Assembly (NCBI GenBank): GCA_946185535.1
Contig: CAMHJX010000006.1
Span: 62,001-126,000 of the forward strand
Source: an uncultured Bacteroidales bacterium
Lineage (GTDB): Bacteria > Bacteroidota > Bacteroidia > Bacteroidales > F082
DNA length: 64,000 nucleotides
Direction of reading: 5' to 3'
In this document: positions 36,787-45,400 of the stretch, in pieces
Layout of the letters: every line of letters starts with the position of its first letter
Numbering within the stretch: the first letter of the stretch is position 1
Program-made: the position numbers and the translations under genes
Notes under the pieces: model-generated
What the model was told of the DNA's origin: nothing
Database searches by the model: none
Seen by the model: the letters and a program-made list of their open reading frames with translations, nothing else

Positions 36787-36814
36787 AAAAGTGTCCTTCG
36801 GGACACTTTTTTTT
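36787..36814 (+). terminator. UUCG-loop terminator after GAPDH
   Basis: AAGTGTCC-TTCG-GGACACTT stem and T8 tail. Confidence 0.92.
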
Positions 36815-36815
36815 G

Positions 36816-36823
36816 TATTTTTG
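36816..36823 (+). promoter_or_regulatory. -7 box TATTTTTG for yidC
   Basis: Directly after the GAPDH terminator, 27 bp before ATG 36851. Confidence 0.6.
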
Positions 36824-36850
36824 CCGCCTTAATTGAAAACAGAGTATCGC

Positions 36851-38788
36851 ATGAATAATAAGAACACTTTAATTGGTTTTATCCTCATAGCGGCTATCCT
36901 CTTCGGGTGGATGTATTTCATGTCGCCGTCGAAGGAGGAACTGGAGAAACAAAAGCGGGTTCAGGACTCCATCCGTCACGCTCGTCTGGAACAGATGGCC
37001 TTGGATTCGTTGCGGCAGGCAGAACAGCAACAAGCCGCTGCCTTGGCTCAAGTTGTAGATTCCATAGCGATGACCGAGATGGACTCGGCAACGCTAGCTC
37101 AGAAACAAGCCAATGAATTGACGGAACAATTTGGTGCCTTTGCCGCATCGGCGAAAGGAGAGGAACGGTTCTGGACCATCGAGAACAAACTGCAAAAGCT
37201 GACTTTCAGCAGCAAGGGCGGTTTTTTGAAACAGGTGGAATTGAAAGAATACAAAACTTACGACTCACTGCCGCTGATTTCGTTCGACACGGCCACATCG
37301 AAGTTCGACCTTTCGTTTTTCGCCCAAAACCGCGTCATCAACACCTCGCAGTTCTATTTCAAGCCTTATTTGAACGGCAAGCCTTACACGGGCGGCAATA
37401 TCACTGTGGCTGAGGGCGACAGCGTCACCTTCGCCATGCGCCTGCTCACGCAAGACCCTGCGAAGTATGTCGAATACGTCTACACCATCCGCGACAACAA
37501 TTACATGCTCGACTTCGACATCCGCACTGTAGGCCTGAAAGATGTCATCGCCAACAATGCCGATTACCTGAGTTTGGATTGGAATGTCGACCTGATGAAA
37601 CAGGAAAAGAGCAACGACCGTTTCGCTGATGAATCGGTGTACTATCGCTCGCTCTCCGACAAGAAAGTGGAGCACCTCGATGTGATGAAGGATGATGATG
37701 AAACCATCAATAACAAGTTGAAGTGGATCTCTTTCAAGCAGCGTTTCTTCTGCAATGCCATCGTGACCAAGGATGAGTTCCTCAATGCCAAGATGACTGT
37801 GAGAACGCGCAAGTCAGAGAATCCACGCTACCTCAAGTCAATGTCGACCAACATCTCAGTGCCTTACAACGTTACAGCTGAGACCAACACCATCCCGATG
37901 CAGCTCTATTTTGGTCCCAACCATTTCAAGACCTTGCGCAGCTATGGCATCGGTTTGCAGGATCAAATCAACTTGGGTAACTTCTTCCTCATCCGTTGGA
38001 TCAACTACGGTGTCATTGCGGTGTTCAACTGGTTGAGCAGCTACGGCTGGAACTACGGTATCGTTATCTTGATTTTGACCATCCTCATCAAGACTTTGTT
38101 GTTCCCCTTGGCGTTCAAGTCCTACAAGTCGTCGGCCATCACCCGCGTCCTGAAGCCCGAAATGGATGCCATCAATGAGAAATATCCCAAGGAGGAGGAT
38201 GCGATGAAGAAGCAACAAGCCATCCTGAATTTGCAACGTCAAGCAGGCGTCAGTCCCGCATCGGGATGCCTGCCCGCACTGTTGCAGTTCCCCATTCTCA
38301 TCGCTATCTTCCGTTTCTTCCCCGCGAGTATCGAGTTGCGCCAGCAGCCTTTCCTTTGGGCCGATGACCTCTCGACCTACGACAGCATCGTCGAGTTCCC
38401 GCGTTTCCTCGGTATGGACCACCTTAGCCTGTTCACCATCCTGATGACCATCACAACGCTCATCTACACCTATGTGAACAATAAGCAGATGGACTATTCG
38501 AGCAACCCTCAAATGAAACCCATGAAGTGGATGATGTACTTGATGCCCATCATGTTCTTCGCCATCTTCAACAACTATTCTGCTGGCTTGAGCTACTACT
38601 ATATGCTAGTCAACATCATCACCTTCATCCAGATGTTCATCTTCCGCAAGATGATTAACGAGGACAAGGTTAGGGCTACCATTGAGGCCAATAAGAAGAA
38701 GCCTCAGAAGAAATCCAACTTCATGAAGCGTCTCGAAGAGGCCCAGAAGCAGCAGGCCAAGCTGCAACAGCAACAGAAGAAACGTTGA
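36851..38788 (+). CDS. yidC: Membrane protein insertase YidC
   Basis: About 645 residues from ATG 36851 (MNNKNTLIGFILIAAILFGW). An N-terminal membrane helix is followed by a coiled, Gln-rich linker and a large periplasmic domain (~100-350). The conserved five-helix insertase core includes NWLSSYGWNYGIVILILTIL, SYKSSAITRVLKPEMDAINE, GVSPASGCLPALLQFPILIA and MYLMPIMFFAIFNNYSAGLS. The C-terminal tail is very basic and Gln-rich (KSNFMKRLEEAQKQQAKLQQ), consistent with ribosome binding. It inserts proteins into the cytoplasmic membrane with or without SecYEG. Confidence 0.97.
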   Translation: MNNKNTLIGFILIAAILFGWMYFMSPSKEELEKQKRVQDSIRHARLEQMALDSLRQAEQQQAAALAQVVDSIAMTEMDSATLAQKQANELTEQFGAFAASAKGEERFWTIENKLQKLTFSSKGGFLKQVELKEYKTYDSLPLISFDTATSKFDLSFFAQNRVINTSQFYFKPYLNGKPYTGGNITVAEGDSVTFAMRLLTQDPAKYVEYVYTIRDNNYMLDFDIRTVGLKDVIANNADYLSLDWNVDLMKQEKSNDRFADESVYYRSLSDKKVEHLDVMKDDDETINNKLKWISFKQRFFCNAIVTKDEFLNAKMTVRTRKSENPRYLKSMSTNISVPYNVTAETNTIPMQLYFGPNHFKTLRSYGIGLQDQINLGNFFLIRWINYGVIAVFNWLSSYGWNYGIVILILTILIKTLLFPLAFKSYKSSAITRVLKPEMDAINEKYPKEEDAMKKQQAILNLQRQAGVSPASGCLPALLQFPILIAIFRFFPASIELRQQPFLWADDLSTYDSIVEFPRFLGMDHLSLFTILMTITTLIYTYVNNKQMDYSSNPQMKPMKWMMYLMPIMFFAIFNNYSAGLSYYYMLVNIITFIQMFIFRKMINEDKVRATIEANKKKPQKKSNFMKRLEEAQKQQAKLQQQQKKR

Positions 38789-38839
38789 TTTGCTGCCTAC
38801 GCGAGGTTATCTTACGCAGAAATCGCTGACATATAAACG

Positions 38840-38871
38840 AAAAAACGCGACCGGTTGGATTGCGTTTTTTT
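38840..38871 (+). terminator. Terminator after yidC
   Basis: AAAAAACGC / GCGTTTTTT stem around CGACCGGTTGGAT, with T tails on both strands. Confidence 0.8.
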
Positions 38872-38881
38872 GTTTGGTTTG

Positions 38882-38909
38882 GTAGAGACGGTGCATATAT
38901 CGACTCTAC
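38882..38909. repeat. GTAGAGACGGTG...CTCTAC palindromic element, copy 2
   Basis: GTAGAGACGGTGCA at the left and CGACTCTAC at the right. It overlaps the last codons of the AraC/Kelch gene. Confidence 0.65.
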
Positions 38910-40582
38910 AGTTTCTGCATGTTCTGAGAGTTCTGCGTGAACGTGTGTTCCTGTTTCCATTCAGAAGGCGTAACACCACATGCGGCCTTGAAACTTCGCA
39001 AAAACGTCTTCTCGTTGGCGAAGCCTGATGCCTCTGCCACTTTCGATAGGCGCATTGAGGGGTCTTTGCGCATCAGTTCCTGGGCGTAACGGATTCGGTA
39101 GCTCGTGACAAACATCGGGAAAGTGGAGCCTAATTCTCCGTTCAGGCAGGCTGAAAGGTAAGTGGTGTTGGTGCATAGTTCGGTGGCCACATCGGCAAGA
39201 CGCAAGTTCTTGTTCCTGAAGAGTTGCTTTTCTTCCATCAAAGCCTTGAGTTTGTCGCCAAGTTCTGGTTTAGCAATGGAAGGAACCGTTTCCTCTTGAG
39301 GGATGACATTCTCTTCTTTTTGGCGAGACTTTCTTTTTCTGGTCACAAAGACCAGCAATAAGCCAATGGCAATCGCCATACCTATGCCTACAGGGAGCAA
39401 AAAAGCATGTTTCGAAGGCGCCCCATTAGGATAAAAGGCATACACGGCCGCACTGCTTTCGAAATTGGAGCCATTTTTGCCGCCAACGGTGACGAAACTT
39501 CCGTTGGGGAGCCGCATTTCCCATGGGTCGCTAGGAAAAGCGTCCAAAGGCTGTGAATAGTACATGGAAAGCTTGGCTTTCCCACCCTGAAATGTCGAAA
39601 GATACTCGATTTCAGCTAGATAAACGTGATTCTGTTCATCCTTTCCCATCAGCCATGCCGTTCCCGATTCTGGAGAAGTCCAAATCGAACCGAAATAGTG
39701 AATGGCACCCCAAGGTCCTTCTTTGGGCAGTTGCTGTTCCATAGGTAAGTGCGAGAAGCCCGTGCTGTCTACCAACATGGGGGCATAGGATCCGTAAGCG
39801 TTGAGCGCGAGCAACAGGAAGGCGTTTTCGGCTATGCGGCAAGTCTTGGAATTGGTGTTGCGGTCTATCGATGTTTGTAGATGCCATTCGGCCAACCCAT
39901 CCGCCTTGAAGGGTGCTCCTTTCAGCTGGTCCACCATGTTATTTGTCGGCTTGTTGTAGCTGGTTCTGCTGCCGCCAACAATCCAGACGTTGTTTTTTGT
40001 CACTGGCAAAAGGAAGGGATAACTGCGGTTGTCGGAAGTCGAGTCGGTGCGCTGTGTGGAACCTGTACCATCGAAAATCTCAGTGCCGTCGGTGGCATAC
40101 CAGTTGCCGCTAATCACAATGGAGCCGTCTTCCAGCTCCAAGGCGCTGGCGTGTGCCCTTTTCCTATCCATGATAGGTTTTGGCGAAAAAGTGTGTGTGG
40201 CAGGGTGATAACATTCCACACCCCAAGTCTGTCCCACGCCAAAACTGTTTTCGTAGCCGCCGCCCACCAAAACATCGCCGTCTTTCAGCACCAAGGCAAA
40301 AGGTGTGTCGTGCGGGTATAAGGTAGGCATGGAATGCCACCGCCCGCCTTCGTAGTATTCCGCAGTGGAGGTAGGCACAAAACCGGTGGTATGGCCACCA
40401 ATGGCCAGAATATGGTCACCAGCCCAAACCAAAGCATGTCCGCTTCGGGCTTCGTTCAGGTCGGGAAGTTGTTCTGTCTCCATTGGTACAAATGTGATGT
40501 TGCCTTGTTGCAACTCATCTGGCAGTTGCTGGCAAGATTGGAACAGCAAAAACAGTAAAACCGAAAAAAGTGCTCGTTTCAT
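38906..40582 (-). CDS. Kelch-repeat / transmembrane / AraC-type hybrid regulator
   Basis: 558 residues. A signal with a Cys after it (LFLLFQSCQQ) suggests export or lipid attachment. Residues ~40-390 form Kelch-like beta-propeller blades (ILAIGGHTTGFVPTSTAEYY, VLVGGGYENSFGVGQTWGVE, VWIVGGSRTS, FVTVGGKNGS). One membrane helix follows at ~398-418 (LPVGIGMAIAIGLLLVFVTR). The C-terminal ~110 residues are an AraC-family double HTH (LRLADVATELCTNTTYLSAC, MRLSKVAEASGFANEKTFLR, CGVTPSEWKQE). It therefore looks like a one-protein sensor that reads the periplasm and binds DNA from the membrane. It is divergent from the envelope operon at 40763-47826, with three 22-bp-spaced direct repeats between them. 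Confidence 0.88.
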   Translation of the reverse strand: MKRALFSVLLFLLFQSCQQLPDELQQGNITFVPMETEQLPDLNEARSGHALVWAGDHILAIGGHTTGFVPTSTAEYYEGGRWHSMPTLYPHDTPFALVLKDGDVLVGGGYENSFGVGQTWGVECYHPATHTFSPKPIMDRKRAHASALELEDGSIVISGNWYATDGTEIFDGTGSTQRTDSTSDNRSYPFLLPVTKNNVWIVGGSRTSYNKPTNNMVDQLKGAPFKADGLAEWHLQTSIDRNTNSKTCRIAENAFLLLALNAYGSYAPMLVDSTGFSHLPMEQQLPKEGPWGAIHYFGSIWTSPESGTAWLMGKDEQNHVYLAEIEYLSTFQGGKAKLSMYYSQPLDAFPSDPWEMRLPNGSFVTVGGKNGSNFESSAAVYAFYPNGAPSKHAFLLPVGIGMAIAIGLLLVFVTRKRKSRQKEENVIPQEETVPSIAKPELGDKLKALMEEKQLFRNKNLRLADVATELCTNTTYLSACLNGELGSTFPMFVTSYRIRYAQELMRKDPSMRLSKVAEASGFANEKTFLRSFKAACGVTPSEWKQEHTFTQNSQNMQKL

Positions 40583-40586
40583 GCCG

Positions 40587-40594
40587 CAAAGGTA
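40587..40594 (-). promoter_or_regulatory. -7 box TACCTTTG for the Kelch/AraC gene (near-leaderless)
   Basis: Reverse complement of CAAAGGTA. It sits only 5 bp upstream of the start codon, implying a leaderless or very short-leader mRNA. Confidence 0.45.
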
Positions 40595-40648
40595 GGGCTT
40601 TTATGCGCCAAAAGCGACACCCTGTCCAAAAATGGGTTGATTTTTAGG

Positions 40649-40702
40649 AATTGTCACCTTTTTTTGGGGGAATTGTTACCATGTTTTATTGAAATTGTCA
40701 CC
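40649..40702. promoter_or_regulatory. Three AATTGTYACC direct repeats at 22-bp spacing
   Basis: AATTGTCACC at 40649-40658, AATTGTTACC at 40671-40680 and AATTGTCACC at 40693-40702, each exactly 22 bp apart (two helical turns). The last ends 32 bp before the operon -7 box. Direct repeats of this period are typical AraC-family binding sites. Confidence 0.75.
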
Positions 40703-40734
40703 TTCGCAAAAATGCAGAATGACAATAATTTACT

Positions 40735-40742
40735 TATGTTTG
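40735..40742 (+). promoter_or_regulatory. -7 box TATGTTTG for the envelope operon
   Basis: Lies 20 bp before ATG 40763 and downstream of the three direct repeats. Confidence 0.6.
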
Positions 40743-40762
40743 CAAAAACAAAAACGATAAAT

Positions 40763-41818
40763 ATGCATAAGTTTGTAACCAAATTCATTTTGACTGCATT
40801 TTTCATTTGCGGCATCATTTCGGCTGCATGGGCTGATGGTTGGAAACTCACAAGCACCACAGTGTACGGCAATGGTGGCTACTGGGAAAACGGGCAGAAG
40901 ACCCGCATCGACTGCTCCTACAAAAACGGAACGTTCCGTTACGAGCGCAAAACTTCCAAAGGCACAAAAATGCAAGTCTTCAGCACAAAGGCGGAGTTTT
41001 CCGAACCGAAGCAAACATACGCTGCGGGAGAGGATATCTCGGTACGCATCGCTTTCACAGAGAAAGGTGAAAGACAGGGCTACACCCCATATGCAAGGGT
41101 GACCATTTTGCCACAAAAACCACAATGGACCAAAACCAGCAACAAGCCATCCAACCAGATCCCCGCCAAAGGCACTGTTGACGGTCAAGCGTTGGATGCA
41201 GGCGGCCGCAATGCCGTGACACCCCCTGAAACCGTGACCCTCATGGCCAATGCCCTCACCAACGGTGCGCAGATGGCCATCGTATATTCCTGCAACGGCA
41301 TGGATGTGGTCTACCTCTACGACTGGGACGGAGATGTAGTAACTACACCCGTAGCACCAATGCGAGAAGATGCCAATGCTATGGAGGAAACTGAGGTCGC
41401 ACCCGCTGAAGAACAGCCGCAATGCAACGAAGTTACGGAAAGCGAGCAGGTTGAGGAGGAAACGACTGTGGAAGAAAGAAAACCTTTCGAAGAAGAGACT
41501 CCAAACACGGAAGAGACAACCTACGAACCGCTAACGTATGACGAATCTGATCTGGACGACTACCGCGATTATGATTCATATAATCATTCGTTCCCACTCA
41601 CCAAACTGCTCATCGTCATCGGGGTATCGGCACTCCTTATCGGACTGATACTCTTTGTCTTCAGGAAAAAGAAAGACAAAACTCCTGGGGAAGCTGCGGC
41701 TCCTGCACCCAAGAGGCCCCAACCCCAACAACTGCAACGCGTGTGCCCCCACTGCGGTACACCCTTGGACGAAGGCTCAAGGTTCTGTCAGGAATGTGGA
41801 CATAGACTAAACCAATAA
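40763..41818 (+). CDS. Exported/transmembrane protein with C-terminal zinc ribbon
   Basis: About 351 residues from ATG 40763. A signal peptide (MHKFVTKFILTAFFICGIIS..AWA) is followed by a periplasmic beta-rich domain (WKLTSTTVYGNGGYWENGQK), an acidic linker (EETEVAPAEEQPQCNEVTES), one membrane helix (LLIVIGVSALLIGLILFVF) and a cytoplasmic zinc ribbon (CPHCGTPLDEGSRFCQECG). The opening WKLTST resembles the WKLV units of the 1359-residue protein in the same operon. I do not recognise the family. It is the first gene of the cluster and the next starts 12 bp downstream. Confidence 0.7.
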   Translation: MHKFVTKFILTAFFICGIISAAWADGWKLTSTTVYGNGGYWENGQKTRIDCSYKNGTFRYERKTSKGTKMQVFSTKAEFSEPKQTYAAGEDISVRIAFTEKGERQGYTPYARVTILPQKPQWTKTSNKPSNQIPAKGTVDGQALDAGGRNAVTPPETVTLMANALTNGAQMAIVYSCNGMDVVYLYDWDGDVVTTPVAPMREDANAMEETEVAPAEEQPQCNEVTESEQVEEETTVEERKPFEEETPNTEETTYEPLTYDESDLDDYRDYDSYNHSFPLTKLLIVIGVSALLIGLILFVFRKKKDKTPGEAAAPAPKRPQPQQLQRVCPHCGTPLDEGSRFCQECGHRLNQ

Positions 41819-41830
41819 AACTACTAAATC

Positions 41831-42394
41831 ATGGCTAAATTAAGCAAAATCAGCAAGCGCAAGCTCATCATCATTGGCATCTTCATTATCATTGTTCTTC
41901 CGTTGGCCTTGTCGCAAGGTTGTAAATCGTATAATAAAACCACCAATCCACCATCGGGTACTAAAATACCGAAGGTTGCCAAGGTTACCCCAAAAAAGAA
42001 GGTTTCCCCAGCCTCAACCCTGCTGAAAAGCAGCGAGAAGAACGGGGTGATGACGTTCACTCTTTTCGACGTGGACAGCAAGGGCCTTTCACACGACGAA
42101 ACCAAACAGCTTGATGCATTGGCTAAGGAGATAAAAAGCATAAGTTCGTGCCAAGTGACGGTGATAGGCCACGCTGACAACGTCGGCACATCGGAAGTGA
42201 ACGAAGCGGTCTCCATCAAAAGGGCGCGGTTGGTGTCAGATTATCTAAAGAAGAAAGGTGTTGCCAACATCACCTCGAGTGGAGAATCCTACAACCATCC
42301 CGTGGCCGGTAACGAAACTGCAGCAGGTCGCGCCAAGAACCGCCGTGTGGAAATCTATGTGTCCACTATAGGCAAATATAATCCTTATAAGTAA
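41831..42394 (+). CDS. OmpA-like domain protein
   Basis: 187 residues. An N-terminal membrane anchor or lipoprotein signal (IIIVLPLALSQGCKS) and a Lys/Pro-rich linker precede an OmpA-C-like peptidoglycan-binding domain: LDALAKEIKSISSCQVTVIG, HADNVGTSEVNEAVSIKRAR, VSDYLKKKGV and GRAKNRRVEIYV. The domain binds the peptide stem of peptidoglycan, so the protein tethers a membrane to the cell wall. It is second in the envelope operon, 24 bp before the large HExxH protein. Confidence 0.88.
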   Translation: MAKLSKISKRKLIIIGIFIIIVLPLALSQGCKSYNKTTNPPSGTKIPKVAKVTPKKKVSPASTLLKSSEKNGVMTFTLFDVDSKGLSHDETKQLDALAKEIKSISSCQVTVIGHADNVGTSEVNEAVSIKRARLVSDYLKKKGVANITSSGESYNHPVAGNETAAGRAKNRRVEIYVSTIGKYNPYK

Positions 42395-42417
42395 CACCTA
42401 AATTAATATAACTACTC

Positions 42418-45400
42418 ATGAATAGAAATGTTCTCAAATGGATTCTCATCGGTGCGGTCGTTTTGGGCGCCGCCGCGTACTTGATCCTCAGCGAAACGCC
42501 TTCCAAAAAGGAACCCAAGAAAGAGAAAATCGTCGTCGGCCACAGCAAGGCCTTCAAGATTGAGCCGATAGAAGGCATCACCATTAGCGCGGCGGAGAAT
42601 GCGCTGGATAAGGACAGGGAATTCAAAATCAATCCCGTGGATGAAAATGAGTGGAAAAAGATGAAGAAAGAACTTGCCGCTATTAGCGTCGAGCAGCCAC
42701 TTTTCGCTTTCGACATGAACTCGGGTCAAACCGAAGAAGAACTGTTTCCAGGCGTTTTCACCTGCCAGATAGACTTGAAGAAGATGGGCATCCCTGAAAA
42801 CCTGTACGATTATATTCATATTTGGAGGTATGACGGAGAACAGCTGACCAAATACACGTCATGGGTTCAGAATGGTAAGCTTGTTTTCAGAAGCGACCAT
42901 AATGGCGGGTGGATGCCAACACTCGCCATACCTTCTGCCAAAGCTGTCGCCATGACCGCGGGAACAGCCCTTTTGATAGCCGGAGCGGGGTTTTACTTAT
43001 ATCACACCTGGGTAAAGCACAGCGCGACTGGAGACTTGTACAAAAACTTCTTCATGAGCAACGACGATGCCGCAATGTACCCGGTCTGGGATTCCTATGG
43101 CAATTTTGAAATCCATTTCCGTTTCAAGGATACGGAGTGGGCTGGCAAGTACGACGAGTATGTGCATTATAATAAAGCCGCGGACAAACGGTTTTTGGAA
43201 CTGTATGAGCAAGCGCAAAAGGACTACCACAATCATAAGACAATCGAATCATTGTCGAAAACAAAGCTTTTGCCACAACTGTTTAAAGACGAGAAAGACT
43301 GTGAGCAAAGCAAGGAGGTCATAACCCTGTCATCTATCTTGGTGGATTTGTGCGAGAAAGACTCGCTGTATCAGGAATACAACAAGAAAAAGATGCCGCC
43401 GCCCAGTATCGTGGAGATTGGGGAGTTTCTTAAATTGTCAAACAGATATTTAACTGACAACCAACATCTAAAACCACAAAGTATCAACCTGGAAGTGAAC
43501 CTTGTGGACGGAAAGCATATCACTGGAGATGCGGAATATCGGCATCCTGGAATAAAAAACGCATACATGCTCGTGAATTTTGACCACATGTGGACCAATG
43601 GACGAGAGAAGTATGTGCGGGACGGTATGGCAGAGAATGTGCTTATCGACATCAACCATGAGCTATTCCATCACAGGGAAAAAATCATGAAGTGGATGGA
43701 CTTGAGAACCGAGGAAACCATGGCGGCATACAACGAATATCACGCGGCCAAGTATTTCTTTGAAAAACATGAAACGACCTCGGAAACGCCAAGGAGTCCG
43801 TCCGACAGGACGCACTACGAGTATTATGGCCGCAATTTTAACAAGAACTCCACGGACGCAGAGGTCGGTTATGTATATGCCGACTTCATGGATTCGCTTC
43901 AGATTTACACCGGACGCGGTTCGGCATTCGTTCGTGCCGACTCGCTGATAGGCCGTTACGGTTATTTCTCATCCCACAAGTCAAACTACATGAAGTGGTT
44001 TAACATCAAGGAAGAAAAGACTTTTGACGACTATCTCAAGCGGTTTTGCATGAACAGTTTTCCAAAGATTGCTAAAGAGCAGGTCAAACCGGAAATCGTT
44101 CAGGCCGGAGAGTTGGGAGCGCATTCAATCATCGTGTCGAAATCTTCGCCTATTGCAAAAGTCACCACGGCAAAGGAAAGCCTCATCATGCGTGATGTGG
44201 AAGTTGACTATGACATCAAGCATCGGAAGGATGGTTATTTTAACGCTTTCATCATCAGAGATAAAGATGCCACCGAAGACGTGTTGGCGTTCTGCTGGTG
44301 CAAATCAGACTTTTCTGACTTGCATACCAAAGATTCCTACATGCATTCGGAAACAGGAGAAGGAGGCTATCGTTTAGGATATTTCAAGCATCTTTCAGGT
44401 AAATACAAGTTCACCATCGTCGCCCTCTTCGCCCCCGATGCCCCCAAAATCACCAAGGTGAAAGACGACCATATATCCTTCATCCTGTCTAAACCCGACC
44501 GCGACCTCACCAAGAACAAGCTCATCACCGGCGCGGTGGTCACCTATACCGACAAAAACGGCAACACTCAGACCCTCGACGTGAATCCCAAACAGTTTGG
44601 CAAACGGGTGAAATGGGCCGTCGCGAATGCATCACAAAAAGGCAACGCATTCACGCTCACCGCCCACTGGTACTACAAACCCGACGAGCAAACCACCTAC
44701 GTCTCACCCGAAAGCAAAAAGGCCGAGTGGGGTGGCCATCTTGATGAACAGGAAGAACCGAAGGCCGAAGAAAAAGCCCCCGAAACCAACTACTGGAAGC
44801 TGGTGAATGTCAGGATGGAGAAGTCGAACACCTCTTATAAGGAAAGTCAAAATCCGGACGAGGAGGTGGATGCCGACTACCGCAGCATCGACTTTGCAGT
44901 GGACAGAACCGAGAAAAGCTGCATGTTCATGGGTATTGCCGCCACGGAGGAAGTGCATGATGACAACACACGCCATTATGTGAGAGACCTTTACTTGGAC
45001 GGCACCCTCACCTACACAGAGCCTCCAAAGTTCTGGACTCCCGGTCAGCAGTACAAGGCTAATTGGGAGATTGCCGACGACCCCTATCTGAAGGAAATCT
45101 TGGAACCGTTTGTGTTTGAGGCGGAAAACTCCCGCTCCGAACAGGCCGTATGTCTCCAGTCGAAAAATGACAAGATTGACAAAGGATGGTCCTCATTGGG
45201 CGAAACGAACTGGCTCCGCGGTACCTCCACCACCTTCGAAGCCCACTCCCCCGAAAAAGACGGTCCCAAATCCTTCACCCTCATCCAGTCTTACTCCATC
45301 GCCGAACGCCCCGGCTCCAGCCTCATGGCCAAGGTTGTCTTCTATTATGATTACGAATGGGTAGGCGAGCCGGAGGAAGATGTGAACGAGAAGGAGCCTG

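Noticed and set aside
40763-41818. First zinc-ribbon gene as a secreted protease
   Set aside because: No catalytic motif; only a signal, one membrane helix and a zinc ribbon are visible.
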